Of a DNA stretch of 64,000 bases, positions 8,088 through 15,456 are shown one piece after another. Where the stretch lies: the NCBI GenBank assembly GCA_964384215.1, contig CAYLLB010000004.1:1-64000 (forward strand), given 5' to 3'. Source of the stretch: JAJFUV01 sp964384215. GTDB lineage: Bacteria > Acidobacteriota > Terriglobia > Bryobacterales > Bryobacteraceae. Within the stretch, counting starts at the first letter, position 1. Each line of letters begins with the position of its first letter. Both the position numbers and the translations under genes were made by a program. Below the pieces are notes generated by a model. It searched no databases and was not told the origin of the DNA. It saw nothing but the letters and a program-made list of their open reading frames with translations.

Positions 8088-9431
8088 CTACTTCCCGGGT
8101 TGAGCCTTCCAATTCTGCACCAGGGCCTTCGCCTGCTTGATCTGTTCGGGCTTCATCTTCTCGGCCACTATGTCCCGGCTCTCGATTGCGTCAGCGTCGC
8201 CGTTCGTACTGGCCAGTTCGAACAACACGTACGCCTGTACCAGATCTTGCGGCACGCCGCGACCCCTAGAGTAGAGGATGCCTAGGTTGAACTGCGCGTC
8301 AGTACTGCCCTGGACAGCCGCCATGCGATACCACTTGGCCGCTTCCTGGTAGTCCTGTTTAACGCCGCCGCCCGCGCCGTTGTCATACATCACCCCCAGG
8401 TTGTACTGAGCATCGACGTGCCCTTGCTCGGCCGCCATGCGGTACCACCTCGCGGCCTCCGGGAAGTTCCGTTCCACCCCGTGGCCCAGCATCAACATGC
8501 GCGCCAGATTGAATTGTCCGGCTGCGTTTCCCGACTCGGCTGCCCGCAGATACCACTTCCGCGCCTCGATGTAGTCCTTTGTAACGCCCTTGCCCTGGTC
8601 GTAAAGGACGGCCAGATTGCACTGCGCATCGGCGTGTCCCTGTTCGGCCGCCAGGAGGTACCATTCGCGCGCGGCCGCATAATCCTGGGTGACACCCTGC
8701 CCCTTGTCGTACATTAAGCCCAGACTGAACTGGGCATCGGGATAGCCCTGCTTCGCCGCCAGCCTAAACCATGGGAGGGCCTGCTTGTGATCCTGTGGCA
8801 CGCCCCGGCCATTCGCGTACATCAGGCCCAGGCTGCACTGTGCCACAGCATCGTCCTGCTTGGCCGCCAGGCGGTACCACTTCAGGGCTTCGGCGTAACT
8901 CTGCGCCACGCCCAGGCCACGCTCGTAAAGAGCTCCCAAATTGCACTGGGCCGCCGGATGCCCTTGCGCCGCCGCCAGCCGGTACCAGCGCAGCGCCTCG
9001 GAAAAGTTCTGCGCCACGCTCTGGCCTTTCTCATAGGTGAGCCCCAGGTTGAACTGCGCCAGCGGATCTCCCTGCTGGGCTGCCAGACGGAACCACTTCA
9101 ACGCCTCCGCATGATCCTGCCGGACGCCCTCCCCCTGATCGTACAGAAGGCCAAGGTTGCACTGCGCCCGGACGTCACCTTTCCCGGCTGCCAACCGGTA
9201 CCACTTGACCGCCTCCGTGAAATTCTGCGGGACGCCCTTGCCGTTCGCATATAGGACGGCCAGGTTGAACTGCGCCGCCACGTGCCCCTTTTCGGCCAGC
9301 GGGAGCCACTCCTTCACCGCCGCGGCGTAGTCGCCTCTGTCCAGGGCGCGCTGTCCGGCCGCGAAGTCCGCCCGCAGCGCCACGCTCCAGATTGCGCAGC
9401 ACAACAGGCTGCTCCAAGCGAACCTCCACAT
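8088..9431 (-). CDS. Exported Sel1-repeat protein
   Basis: 447 aa. A signal peptide (about 1-22, hydrophobic core SSLLCCAIW) is followed by ten Sel1-type repeats of about 36 residues, each opening with A-Q-(C/F/Y)-(N/S)-L and closing with W-Y-R-L-A-A; AQC and AQF units largely alternate. Sel1 solenoids serve as scaffolds in envelope and secretion-linked processes; no enzymatic domain is present. The start at 9431 has AAGGAGG at 9444-9450. A C-terminal Lys-rich tail ends the protein. The partner is unknown. It is transcribed divergently from the exported aldo/keto reductase. Confidence 0.9.
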   Translation of the reverse strand: MWRFAWSSLLCCAIWSVALRADFAAGQRALDRGDYAAAVKEWLPLAEKGHVAAQFNLAVLYANGKGVPQNFTEAVKWYRLAAGKGDVRAQCNLGLLYDQGEGVRQDHAEALKWFRLAAQQGDPLAQFNLGLTYEKGQSVAQNFSEALRWYRLAAAQGHPAAQCNLGALYERGLGVAQSYAEALKWYRLAAKQDDAVAQCSLGLMYANGRGVPQDHKQALPWFRLAAKQGYPDAQFSLGLMYDKGQGVTQDYAAAREWYLLAAEQGHADAQCNLAVLYDQGKGVTKDYIEARKWYLRAAESGNAAGQFNLARMLMLGHGVERNFPEAARWYRMAAEQGHVDAQYNLGVMYDNGAGGGVKQDYQEAAKWYRMAAVQGSTDAQFNLGILYSRGRGVPQDLVQAYVLFELASTNGDADAIESRDIVAEKMKPEQIKQAKALVQNWKAQPGK

Positions 9432-9530
9432 TTTCTCTAGAAGCCTCCTTGAAAGCCTCTGTACATTTTACGATGCGGCAGTCGCGCATATCCGGTGATG
9501 CTAAAATGCCACCAGGAAAGGGGTAGTCTC

Positions 9531-10517
9531 ATGTCCGGACAACAACAACCGCGACGGCGCGAGTTTCTTATCGCCGCAGGGATTCTGCCGCTTATGGCGG
9601 CCGATGAGCGCCAGGGCGACATGCTATACCGCCGGTTGGGGCGGACGGGCGAGCGCGTGTCGGCGTTGGGACTCGGGGGAGCGCACATCGGCCGGCCGCG
9701 CGAGGAAGAGGCCGGCATCAGGATTGTCCGCACGGCCATTGATCGGGGCGTTACGTTCATGGACAATGGCTGGGCTTACATGGGCGGCAAGTGCGAAATC
9801 TGGATGGGCAAGGCGCTGCGCGACGGTTACCGCAAGAAGGTCTTCCTGATGACCAAGTTCGAGGGTCGCACGAAGGCCGCCGCCGCGCGCCAGATCGACG
9901 AATCCCTGCGCCGCCTTCAGACCGACGTGATCGACCTCATGCAGTTTCACGAGAATATTCGCATGGATGACCCCGACCGCTTCTTCGCGCCCGGCGGTGC
10001 GCTGGAAGCGCTGCTCGATGCGCGCAAAGCTGGCAAGATCCGCTATATCGGTTTCACAGGCCATAAGGACCCCGCCGTGCACCTGCGCATGTTGGAACTC
10101 GCCGCGAAAAACAAGTTTCACTTCGATGCCGCGCAAATGCCGCTGAACGTCCTGGACGCCAGTTTCCGTAGTTTCGCCGGGCAGGTGATGCCCAAGTTGG
10201 TGGAGCAGGGAATCGCCGTGCTGGGGATGAAGCCGATGGCGAGCGGGGCCATCCCGCAGAGCCGCATTGCCACCGCCGCCGAGTGCCTGCACTACGCGCT
10301 CAGCCTGCCCACTTCGGTCGTGATCACGGGCTGCGACAACCCGCAGAGGCTGGACCAAGCGCTGGAAGCCGTGCGCAGCTACCGGCCGCTCACGTCCCAG
10401 CAGCGCGCTGAACTGGTGGCCCGTACCAAGGACGCCGCCCTCGAAGGCAATTTCGAGCTGTTCAAAACCACCGACCAGTTTGACGCCACCTCGCGCCATC
10501 CCGAGTGGCTGGAATAA
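9531..10517 (+). CDS. Exported aldo/keto reductase
   Basis: 328 aa from ATG 9531 (AGGAAAGGGG upstream). The N-terminus RRREFLIAAGILPLMAAD is a short twin-arginine-like export signal. The AKR fold follows: YRRLGRTGERVSALGLGG, FMDNGWAYMGG (the Asp/Tyr active site as D-N...Y), KVFLMTKFEG with the catalytic-type Lys, QMPLN and a C-terminal VVITGCDNPQRLDQ NAD(P)-binding segment. Likely an exported NAD(P)-dependent oxidoreductase of sugar-like carbonyls; a periplasmic AKR implies that the cofactor is bound before Tat export. Substrate unknown. Confidence 0.85.
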   Translation: MSGQQQPRRREFLIAAGILPLMAADERQGDMLYRRLGRTGERVSALGLGGAHIGRPREEEAGIRIVRTAIDRGVTFMDNGWAYMGGKCEIWMGKALRDGYRKKVFLMTKFEGRTKAAAARQIDESLRRLQTDVIDLMQFHENIRMDDPDRFFAPGGALEALLDARKAGKIRYIGFTGHKDPAVHLRMLELAAKNKFHFDAAQMPLNVLDASFRSFAGQVMPKLVEQGIAVLGMKPMASGAIPQSRIATAAECLHYALSLPTSVVITGCDNPQRLDQALEAVRSYRPLTSQQRAELVARTKDAALEGNFELFKTTDQFDATSRHPEWLE

Positions 10518-10544
10518 CACAGAGCAGAAAGACTTCCGCGCCAT

Positions 10545-10618
10545 GGACGCCATGGTTCCGCAACGGGCGCAATGAAAACCTCATCTTTCATGGCGTTCAT
10601 GGCGAAACCTCTGCGTCC
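10545..10618. repeat. Intergenic palindromic repeat, copy 2 (full hairpin)
   Basis: Arms at 10545-10577 and 10586-10618 are imperfect inverted repeats (33 nt each, about 24 matched) around the loop ACCTCATC. Both ends carry GGACGC/GCGTCC. It lies between the aldo/keto reductase and the convergent clpS gene. It is related to the unit at 8021-8056. There is no T-tract, so it is not a plain terminator for either gene. Confidence 0.6.
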
Positions 10619-10635
10619 GATGCGCGATGGCCTTC

Positions 10636-10989
10636 TTAGGAACATGCCACCGGTTCCACGGCCGCTTGCATGGACCGGTTCGACTGCGGCAGGCGCCAAT
10701 CCGGCCCGTACGCATGGATCTGGTCCCGCGCAAACTCCGCCTGTGGCAACTCGCAAGTAATCACCACCGTGCGTCCGATCGTGTCCACCTCGACGGCGTG
10801 CTGAAACGCCTCGGTCGTCGACATCAGGAGGACGTGGCACAGCATCTCGATGACGTAGTCGTAAGTGTGCTCGTTGTCGTCGAACAGGACCACGTTGAAC
10901 AACGGAACCCGTTGTTCCTGCTCTGTCGCCTCTTGTTCGGTCCTGGGTTTGCCGGTGGAAACCGTGCTCATGCTGAGTTGTTCTGACAT
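10636..10989 (-). CDS. clpS: ClpS adaptor for the Clp protease
   Basis: 117 aa. ClpS binds the N-domain of ClpA/ClpC and delivers N-degron substrates. The core is present: NVVLFDDNEHTYDYVIEML, with the Asp-Asp-Asn and His-Thr that line the N-degron pocket, then VHC-like alpha helices and GRTVVITCELPQAEFARDQI. The acidic Gln/Glu-rich N-terminal arm (about 1-28) is typical. The start at 10989 has GGAG four bases upstream, within the end of the permease gene; the stop of that gene is at 10991. No clpA/clpC lies beside it; clpB is about 20 kb away. Confidence 0.9.
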   Translation of the reverse strand: MSEQLSMSTVSTGKPRTEQEATEQEQRVPLFNVVLFDDNEHTYDYVIEMLCHVLLMSTTEAFQHAVEVDTIGRTVVITCELPQAEFARDQIHAYGPDWRLPQSNRSMQAAVEPVACS

Positions 10990-10990
10990 C

Positions 10991-12298
10991 CTACTCCAAA
11001 TGCGCCGGTTTTGTCTCGCCCGGACCGCCATCGGCCGCATATCCGTGCGCCTGCGCCGGCCAGCACATTGCGAACAGCACAGCCCCCACCGCCGCCGAGC
11101 CGATAAACATCATGAATCCGGCGTTCCAGCCGCGGCTCTGGACGAGAGAGCCGATGCCCACTCCCGACAATACCGTACTGAAGTACCCGAACAGTCCCGT
11201 CAGTCCAGTGGCGGTGGCCGCAGCGCGCTTGGTGGCGAGGTTCGCCGCCGCGATGCCGATCATCGACTGCGGCCCGTAGATGAAGAAACCCGCCGTACAC
11301 AGCAGCGCCGCGCTCACCGCCACCGGCGCGCCGGGCAGGCTCCAGAACAGAACCAACGCTCCGCCGCATAGCCCCATGTACACCAGGCAGGCGCGCGCCC
11401 CGCGTCCGCCGAACACGCGGTCTGTCAAGTAGCCGCTCGTAAGCATACCGAGGATGCCCGCAATTTCGAATGCCGCCACCATCCAACTGGCTTTGGTGAT
11501 GTCGATGTGGCGCGCCTGCTTAAGAAACGTCGGGCCCCAGTCGAGAATGCCGTAACGCACCGTGTAGACGAAAAAGTTTGCGAAGGAGAGCAGCCAGATG
11601 TAAGGATTGCGGAACACCAGTTGCCACATGCCGCGTTCGCGCCCGCCGGCGCCTGCCACTTCGGCGGTACCCTCGGTGGGAGGCAGGCCCATCGATTCCG
11701 GCGTATCGCGCAACACCGCGAAAAGCAGCACCGCCCCAACCAGCGCCATCGCTCCCGGAACGTGGAAGCACAAGCGCCAGTCCCGCGTCACCAGGTATCC
11801 GCACAGCACCACCACAAAGCTTGCGCCGAGCGAATGCGAACTGTTCCAGATGGACATCTTCGTCGCCAGGATCCGCGGCGGAAACCAGTGCGTCATCAGG
11901 CGCGCGCACGGCGGAAACCCCATGCCCTGGAACCAGCCGTTCAGTAACCAGAACAGGCCAAAGCTCATCACGGCCGCGCTCGTGCCGAAACCGAAGTTCA
12001 TCAGCGCGCACAACGTCAGGCCGGCCGGCATCATCCACCGGGCGCTGACCTGGTCGGCCAGAAATCCGTTTGCGAACCTGGAAATGCCATAGAGCACGCC
12101 ATGCATGGTGAGGAACAACCCAAGCTGGCTCTTGCTGATGCCCAGGTCGTGTTCCATGGCCGGCATGGCCACGCTGAGGTTCTTCCGCACGAAGTAGAAC
12201 AACGCGTAGCCCACAATGGTGGAAATCAGAATCCTGTTTTCCCAATATCGGTGGGTGCGGGCCGCGCCGGCTACCGGTTCAATGCTCGTTGCGCTCAT
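10991..12298 (-). CDS. GlpT-like organophosphate permease (MFS, OPA family)
   Basis: 435 aa, about twelve membrane helices. The segments YFVRKNLSVAMPAM, LGLFLTMHGVLYGISR, FQGMGFPPCARLMTHWF and SSHSLGASFV follow the organophosphate:phosphate antiporter family (GlpT, UhpT). Uptake of glycerol-3-phosphate or a related phosphate ester against phosphate is the family role. Its ATG overlaps the stop of the upstream glycerophosphodiesterase gene by four bases, which strongly supports the product glycerol-3-phosphate as substrate. ClpS follows with one base between. Confidence 0.87.
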   Translation of the reverse strand: MSATSIEPVAGAARTHRYWENRILISTIVGYALFYFVRKNLSVAMPAMEHDLGISKSQLGLFLTMHGVLYGISRFANGFLADQVSARWMMPAGLTLCALMNFGFGTSAAVMSFGLFWLLNGWFQGMGFPPCARLMTHWFPPRILATKMSIWNSSHSLGASFVVVLCGYLVTRDWRLCFHVPGAMALVGAVLLFAVLRDTPESMGLPPTEGTAEVAGAGGRERGMWQLVFRNPYIWLLSFANFFVYTVRYGILDWGPTFLKQARHIDITKASWMVAAFEIAGILGMLTSGYLTDRVFGGRGARACLVYMGLCGGALVLFWSLPGAPVAVSAALLCTAGFFIYGPQSMIGIAAANLATKRAAATATGLTGLFGYFSTVLSGVGIGSLVQSRGWNAGFMMFIGSAAVGAVLFAMCWPAQAHGYAADGGPGETKPAHLE

Positions 12299-13191
12299 GG
12301 CCTGGCCTTTGTGCCGCCTTCGGCGTAGTATTCACGGATAGTCCGCATCATTACGTCGGGATAGTCGGTGGCGAAGCTGGCCACGCCCAGGTCCATCAGA
12401 CGGCGGAACACGGCAGGATCCTTGCTCTGCCACGGAAACACCTGAAAGAGGATGCCGTGCCGGCGCAGTTCTTTCCCGGTTTCCACCAGGAACGCGGGCG
12501 AGGGCGCCAACGCGCTATCCTTCTCACGCACGTGGATCTGCAGTTGGTCGATGGACGCGAAGCGCGTGTCGCGCAGAGCGGCGATCCGTTTCCTCAGTTG
12601 CTCCTCGCTCCCACCCATCCAATGCAGCGTGGACGAAGCCGGTGCCAGTAGTTTCCAGCGGCGGATCACCTCGTAGTCTGTGCTCGCCAAGGTGAATTGC
12701 TCGGCCGAGCGACCCGCTTCCCGCGCCAACTGCTCAAGATCCACGTTCTTGATGTCAATATACATATGCCGCTTGGGGTGGCTGCGCAAGATTTTCAGAA
12801 TGTCGGACAACCGCGGCACGCGCTGGCCTGCAAATTGCCTCCCTTTCCAGGCGCCGACGTCCAAGCGGGACACTTCGTTCCAGGTGAGGTCCTGAATGCC
12901 GCGCTTCTGCTCCTCGGGGCTTGCCTTGGGCAGCATGCGGCGGAAATCGTTGTCGTGGAACGCTACGATCACTCCGTCGCGTGTGGTCCGCAGATCCGCT
13001 TCGGGAATGGTGCCCAGCTTCCACGCCAGTTCGAAGGCCTCAACTGAATTCTCCGAATTCAACTCGCCTGCCCCGCGATGGCTCTGCACAACGACGTCTT
13101 CCAGCCGGATGTGGTCGCGTAAATTCCAGTCTGGCCCGCTCCCGGCCGCGGCGAGTGGTGCAAGCAGCCCGAGCAGCATAAATATTCTCAC
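12295..13191 (-). CDS. Exported glycerophosphodiester phosphodiesterase
   Basis: 298 aa from a GTG start at 13191, chosen because AGGAGG sits seven bases upstream and because a signal peptide (RIFMLLGLLAPLAAAG) then begins at once. GDPD domain: SHRGAGELNSENSVEAF, then PEADLRTTRDG, and AFHDND, covering the His, Glu and Asp residues of the Ca2+-dependent active site; the YIDIKN lysine strand follows. It releases glycerol-3-phosphate from deacylated phospholipids in the periplasm, feeding the GlpT-like permease encoded directly downstream. The GDPD sequence is more divergent than that of the neighbour at 13275. Confidence 0.87.
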   Translation of the reverse strand: MRIFMLLGLLAPLAAAGSGPDWNLRDHIRLEDVVVQSHRGAGELNSENSVEAFELAWKLGTIPEADLRTTRDGVIVAFHDNDFRRMLPKASPEEQKRGIQDLTWNEVSRLDVGAWKGRQFAGQRVPRLSDILKILRSHPKRHMYIDIKNVDLEQLAREAGRSAEQFTLASTDYEVIRRWKLLAPASSTLHWMGGSEEQLRKRIAALRDTRFASIDQLQIHVREKDSALAPSPAFLVETGKELRRHGILFQVFPWQSKDPAVFRRLMDLGVASFATDYPDVMMRTIREYYAEGGTKARP

Positions 13192-13274
13192 TGCATTTCC
13201 TCCTAGTGGGTTAATCAGTGAGATTACCAAGCTGCCGTCCCTGCCTGCCAGCGCACTTAGGTTAAGCTTGTCGC

Positions 13275-14024
13275 ATGAGGATGATCATCCTGCTCCTGGC
13301 CGCGTGGAGCACGTTCGCGGCCGACCGGCACATCGCCGTGATTAGCCATCGGGGCGAACACCTTTCGCACCCGGAAAACACGCTGGCTGCTTACCGCGCC
13401 GCCATCGACCTGGGAGCCGACTTTTTCGAGGTGGATGTGCAAACTACCGCCGACGGGCGCCTCGTCCTGATGCACGACAGGACCGTGGACCGGACGACCA
13501 ATGGCAAGGGCGCGGTGGCCCAGATCACCTTCGCAGAAATCCGCAAGCTCAAGGTTGGCGGGGAGCAGGTGCCCACGTTTGACGAAGCGCTGGCGCTGGC
13601 CAAGGGACGCATCGGCGTTTATGTAGACGCCAAGCGCGTTTCCGCCGAAGATCTCGTCGCCGCTCTCGATCGACACAAGATGGACGGCCACGTGGTGGTT
13701 TATGGCGGGCTCGACTACCTGAAGGGTGTCCGGAAACTGCGCCCACGAGTCAGGGTGATGCCCGAGTCGGTGAGCCTCGCGGTGGTCGAGAAGATCATCG
13801 CGGAGTTGAAGCCCGAGGTGATCGCCTTCTCCCACAGGGACTGGCGCGACGACATCATCCAGGCCGCCCGCCGTTCAGGCGCAGGAGTCTTCGTCGATCG
13901 CCTCGGGCCCGAAGACACACCCGCGGCTTGGCAGGATGCTATCGACCGGGGCGCTACCGGCATCCAGACGGACCATGTAGCCGATCTACTGGCCTACTTG
14001 CGAGCCCGCGGCTTGCACAAATAG
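13275..14024 (+). CDS. Second glycerophosphodiester phosphodiesterase
   Basis: 249 aa with a short signal peptide (MIILLLAAWSTFAAD). Canonical GDPD motifs: ISHRGEHLSHPENTLAAY, GADFFEVDVQTTADG, LMHDRTVDRTTNG and VYVDAK. It is divergent from the first GDPD gene with an 83-bp shared promoter region, so both may answer to the same signal, for instance phosphate or glycerol-phosphate limitation (inference). Compared with its neighbour this copy keeps the textbook active site and is 50 residues shorter. Confidence 0.9.
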   Translation: MRMIILLLAAWSTFAADRHIAVISHRGEHLSHPENTLAAYRAAIDLGADFFEVDVQTTADGRLVLMHDRTVDRTTNGKGAVAQITFAEIRKLKVGGEQVPTFDEALALAKGRIGVYVDAKRVSAEDLVAALDRHKMDGHVVVYGGLDYLKGVRKLRPRVRVMPESVSLAVVEKIIAELKPEVIAFSHRDWRDDIIQAARRSGAGVFVDRLGPEDTPAAWQDAIDRGATGIQTDHVADLLAYLRARGLHK

Positions 14025-14033
14025 CCGTGCGCG

Positions 14034-14399
14034 TTATTGCTCCCCGGCCAGTTCCTTGCGCAACAGCCGGTAGTCGACGAGCAGGCCTAGGCCAATCAGT
14101 GCGGGGATAAAGCCGAAAGCCGCTCCGATGAGCACATGCTTATCGCCTTCCACCAACCAGGCCACCAACATGCTGAACGCGAGACCTATGCCGAGCGCCA
14201 CCATCACAATACCGCAGCGCCGCACCCGGGCTGCGCGCTGCCTGGGACTCGTTATCCCGACTGGGATGCTTACGCCCTTTTCGATGGCGCGCAACCGTTC
14301 CTGGCTACTCAGCCGCCGGAACAGGTATGCGGTCACGAATCCCGCTACCGGTAAGATCACGCAAACGCCGAGAATGAATGTGAATGCTACGCTGTCCAT
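14034..14399 (-). CDS. Small membrane protein, DUF6249-like
   Basis: 121 aa. A hydrophobic N-terminal segment (about 5-27), the cytoplasmic segment RLSSQERLRAIEKGVSIP, then a pair of membrane helices (about 62-85 and 90-108). The ERLRAIEKG motif after the first helix is characteristic of small membrane proteins often encoded beside ECF sigma factors. ATG 14399 has GGAGGTGA five bases upstream. It is divergent from the sigma factor gene, so it may be regulated with it. No biochemical role known. Confidence 0.7.
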   Translation of the reverse strand: MDSVAFTFILGVCVILPVAGFVTAYLFRRLSSQERLRAIEKGVSIPVGITSPRQRAARVRRCGIVMVALGIGLAFSMLVAWLVEGDKHVLIGAAFGFIPALIGLGLLVDYRLLRKELAGEQ

Positions 14400-14454
14400 G
14401 GTCTTTCACCTCCGGATGTTCTTCGCAACCGTTAGACCACGTCCAGGCCCGCGT

Positions 14455-14482
14455 GTTTCACTTTTTCACGGGAAGGTGAAAC
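14455..14482. promoter_or_regulatory. Inverted TTTCAC/GTGAAA repeats in a divergent promoter region
   Basis: GTTTCAC at 14455-14461 and GTGAAAC at 14476-14482 form a perfect 7-bp inverted repeat with a 14-bp spacer; a second TTTCAC at 14464-14469 pairs with the same right arm across six bases. The site sits in the 111-bp gap between the small membrane protein and the sigma factor gene, where an operator or sigma-recognition element is expected. Part of the right arm (AAGGTGA) may simply be a ribosome binding site. Confidence 0.3.
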
Positions 14483-14510
14483 AATTTTTCCGGAAGACGG
14501 TCTGACAGAC

Positions 14511-15038
14511 TTGGAGGACTTTACCGGGATCATCGAGCGGCACCAGCGCATGGTCTTTCGCACGCTCTCGCGCCTAACCGGGTCAGCGGACGTGGAGGAC
14601 CTTGCGCAGGAGGTGTTCCTGCGCCTGTTTCGGGCCCTTTCCGGCTTTCGCAGCGAAGCATCGGTTTCGACCTTTCTCTACCGCATCATGGTAAATGTGG
14701 TGCGGGACGAGTGGCGGCGGCTCGAATCAGTGCGGCGCACCGTGTCGATTGACGCCGAGCCGGTGCTGCGCGAAAGTCTGGCAGGCCCGCCCGAGGATCC
14801 GTCCGCGCGGCTGGACCAATCCGGGCTGCTCTTCGTGCTGGAACAATGCTTAGCCGGATTGGACAACGAGGAACGCGCCGCGCTGACCCTCTTTCACCAG
14901 GAAGGACTCAGCTACGAGCAGGTTGCGGCCGCGCTTGATCTGCCCATGGGGACTGTGAAGACACGCCTGCACCGCGGGCGCGCTCGTTTGCGGAGAATGC
15001 TAATGGAAAGGATGACGCCGTGCCGGACAACCCGTTGA
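14511..15038 (+). CDS. ECF-type RNA polymerase sigma factor
   Basis: 175 aa, the size of an ECF (group 4) sigma factor. Region 2 contains RMVFRTLSRLTGSADVEDLAQEVFLR and TFLYRIMVNVVRDEWRR; region 4 contains ALTLFHQEGLSYEQVA and PMGTVKTRLHRGRARLR, the helix-turn-helix reading the -35 element. It directs transcription of a small regulon on an envelope signal. The start is uncertain: TTG at 14511 with GGAAGAC about ten bases upstream is used here, but an in-frame ATT at 14484 behind GGAAGGTGA would add nine residues. It overlaps the anti-sigma gene by 19 bp. Confidence 0.92.
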   Translation: MEDFTGIIERHQRMVFRTLSRLTGSADVEDLAQEVFLRLFRALSGFRSEASVSTFLYRIMVNVVRDEWRRLESVRRTVSIDAEPVLRESLAGPPEDPSARLDQSGLLFVLEQCLAGLDNEERAALTLFHQEGLSYEQVAAALDLPMGTVKTRLHRGRARLRRMLMERMTPCRTTR

Positions 15039-15421
15039 ATTGCGACCAGGCGCAGGCGATGATCCGGGCCGCCCAAACAGGGCCGGAACTCGCTGTGCAC
15101 CTTGCTGAATGCGATCAATGCCTGAGCCAGTTGCTCAGCTTTGCCGCACCGACTGATGCGGCCCCCGGCTTCGCCGCGCGTGCGGCTGCGCACATCGAGA
15201 GGAATTTTCGGCATGGCGAACTGCGGGCTTTTCACTGGGCCCTTGTGGCTGCCTGCGTGCTTTTCGCGGCGTTGGCCGGTTGGGCTGCCTCCAGCGGAGC
15301 CCTCACGTTGCTGTTGAGCCGCATTCCATCCCAGCCGCCGAACCTCACCGTGCTGGCCGCTGCCGGCTGTATCGAAGCCGCCCTGATCTTCGGTTGGCTC
15401 TGGCGCCTGAGCAAAGCCTGA
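15020..15421 (+). CDS. Membrane anti-sigma factor with zinc-binding motif
   Basis: 133 aa. The N-terminal cytoplasmic part has C8 and then HLAECDQC (residues 27-34), the H-x3-C-x2-C of zinc-binding anti-sigma (ZAS) domains. Two membrane segments follow (about 72-92 and 108-128), leaving only a short periplasmic loop. GTG start at 15020, inside the sigma gene, so production is coupled to sigma. It should hold the ECF factor inactive until an envelope cue arrives. The minimal periplasmic part suggests sensing in or at the membrane. Confidence 0.8.
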   Translation: MPDNPLNCDQAQAMIRAAQTGPELAVHLAECDQCLSQLLSFAAPTDAAPGFAARAAAHIERNFRHGELRAFHWALVAACVLFAALAGWAASSGALTLLLSRIPSQPPNLTVLAAAGCIEAALIFGWLWRLSKA

Positions 15422-15456
15422 AGGCCAGCACAACGGACATCCCGCCAGTCAGCAGG

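Noticed and set aside
8120..9330. Tandem DNA repeats that might suggest a CRISPR-like or satellite array
   Set aside because: The roughly 108-bp periodicity is that of Sel1 protein repeats inside one gene. No CRISPR array was seen anywhere in the window.
10636..11040. Longer ClpS start at 11040
   Set aside because: It would overlap the permease gene and adds an Arg-rich piece foreign to ClpS; ATG 10989 has a ribosome site and follows the permease stop directly.
14404..14409. TTTCAC next to the DUF6249-like start as a third operator half-site
   Set aside because: It is the complement of the gene's own Shine-Dalgarno (GGAGGTGAAAG).
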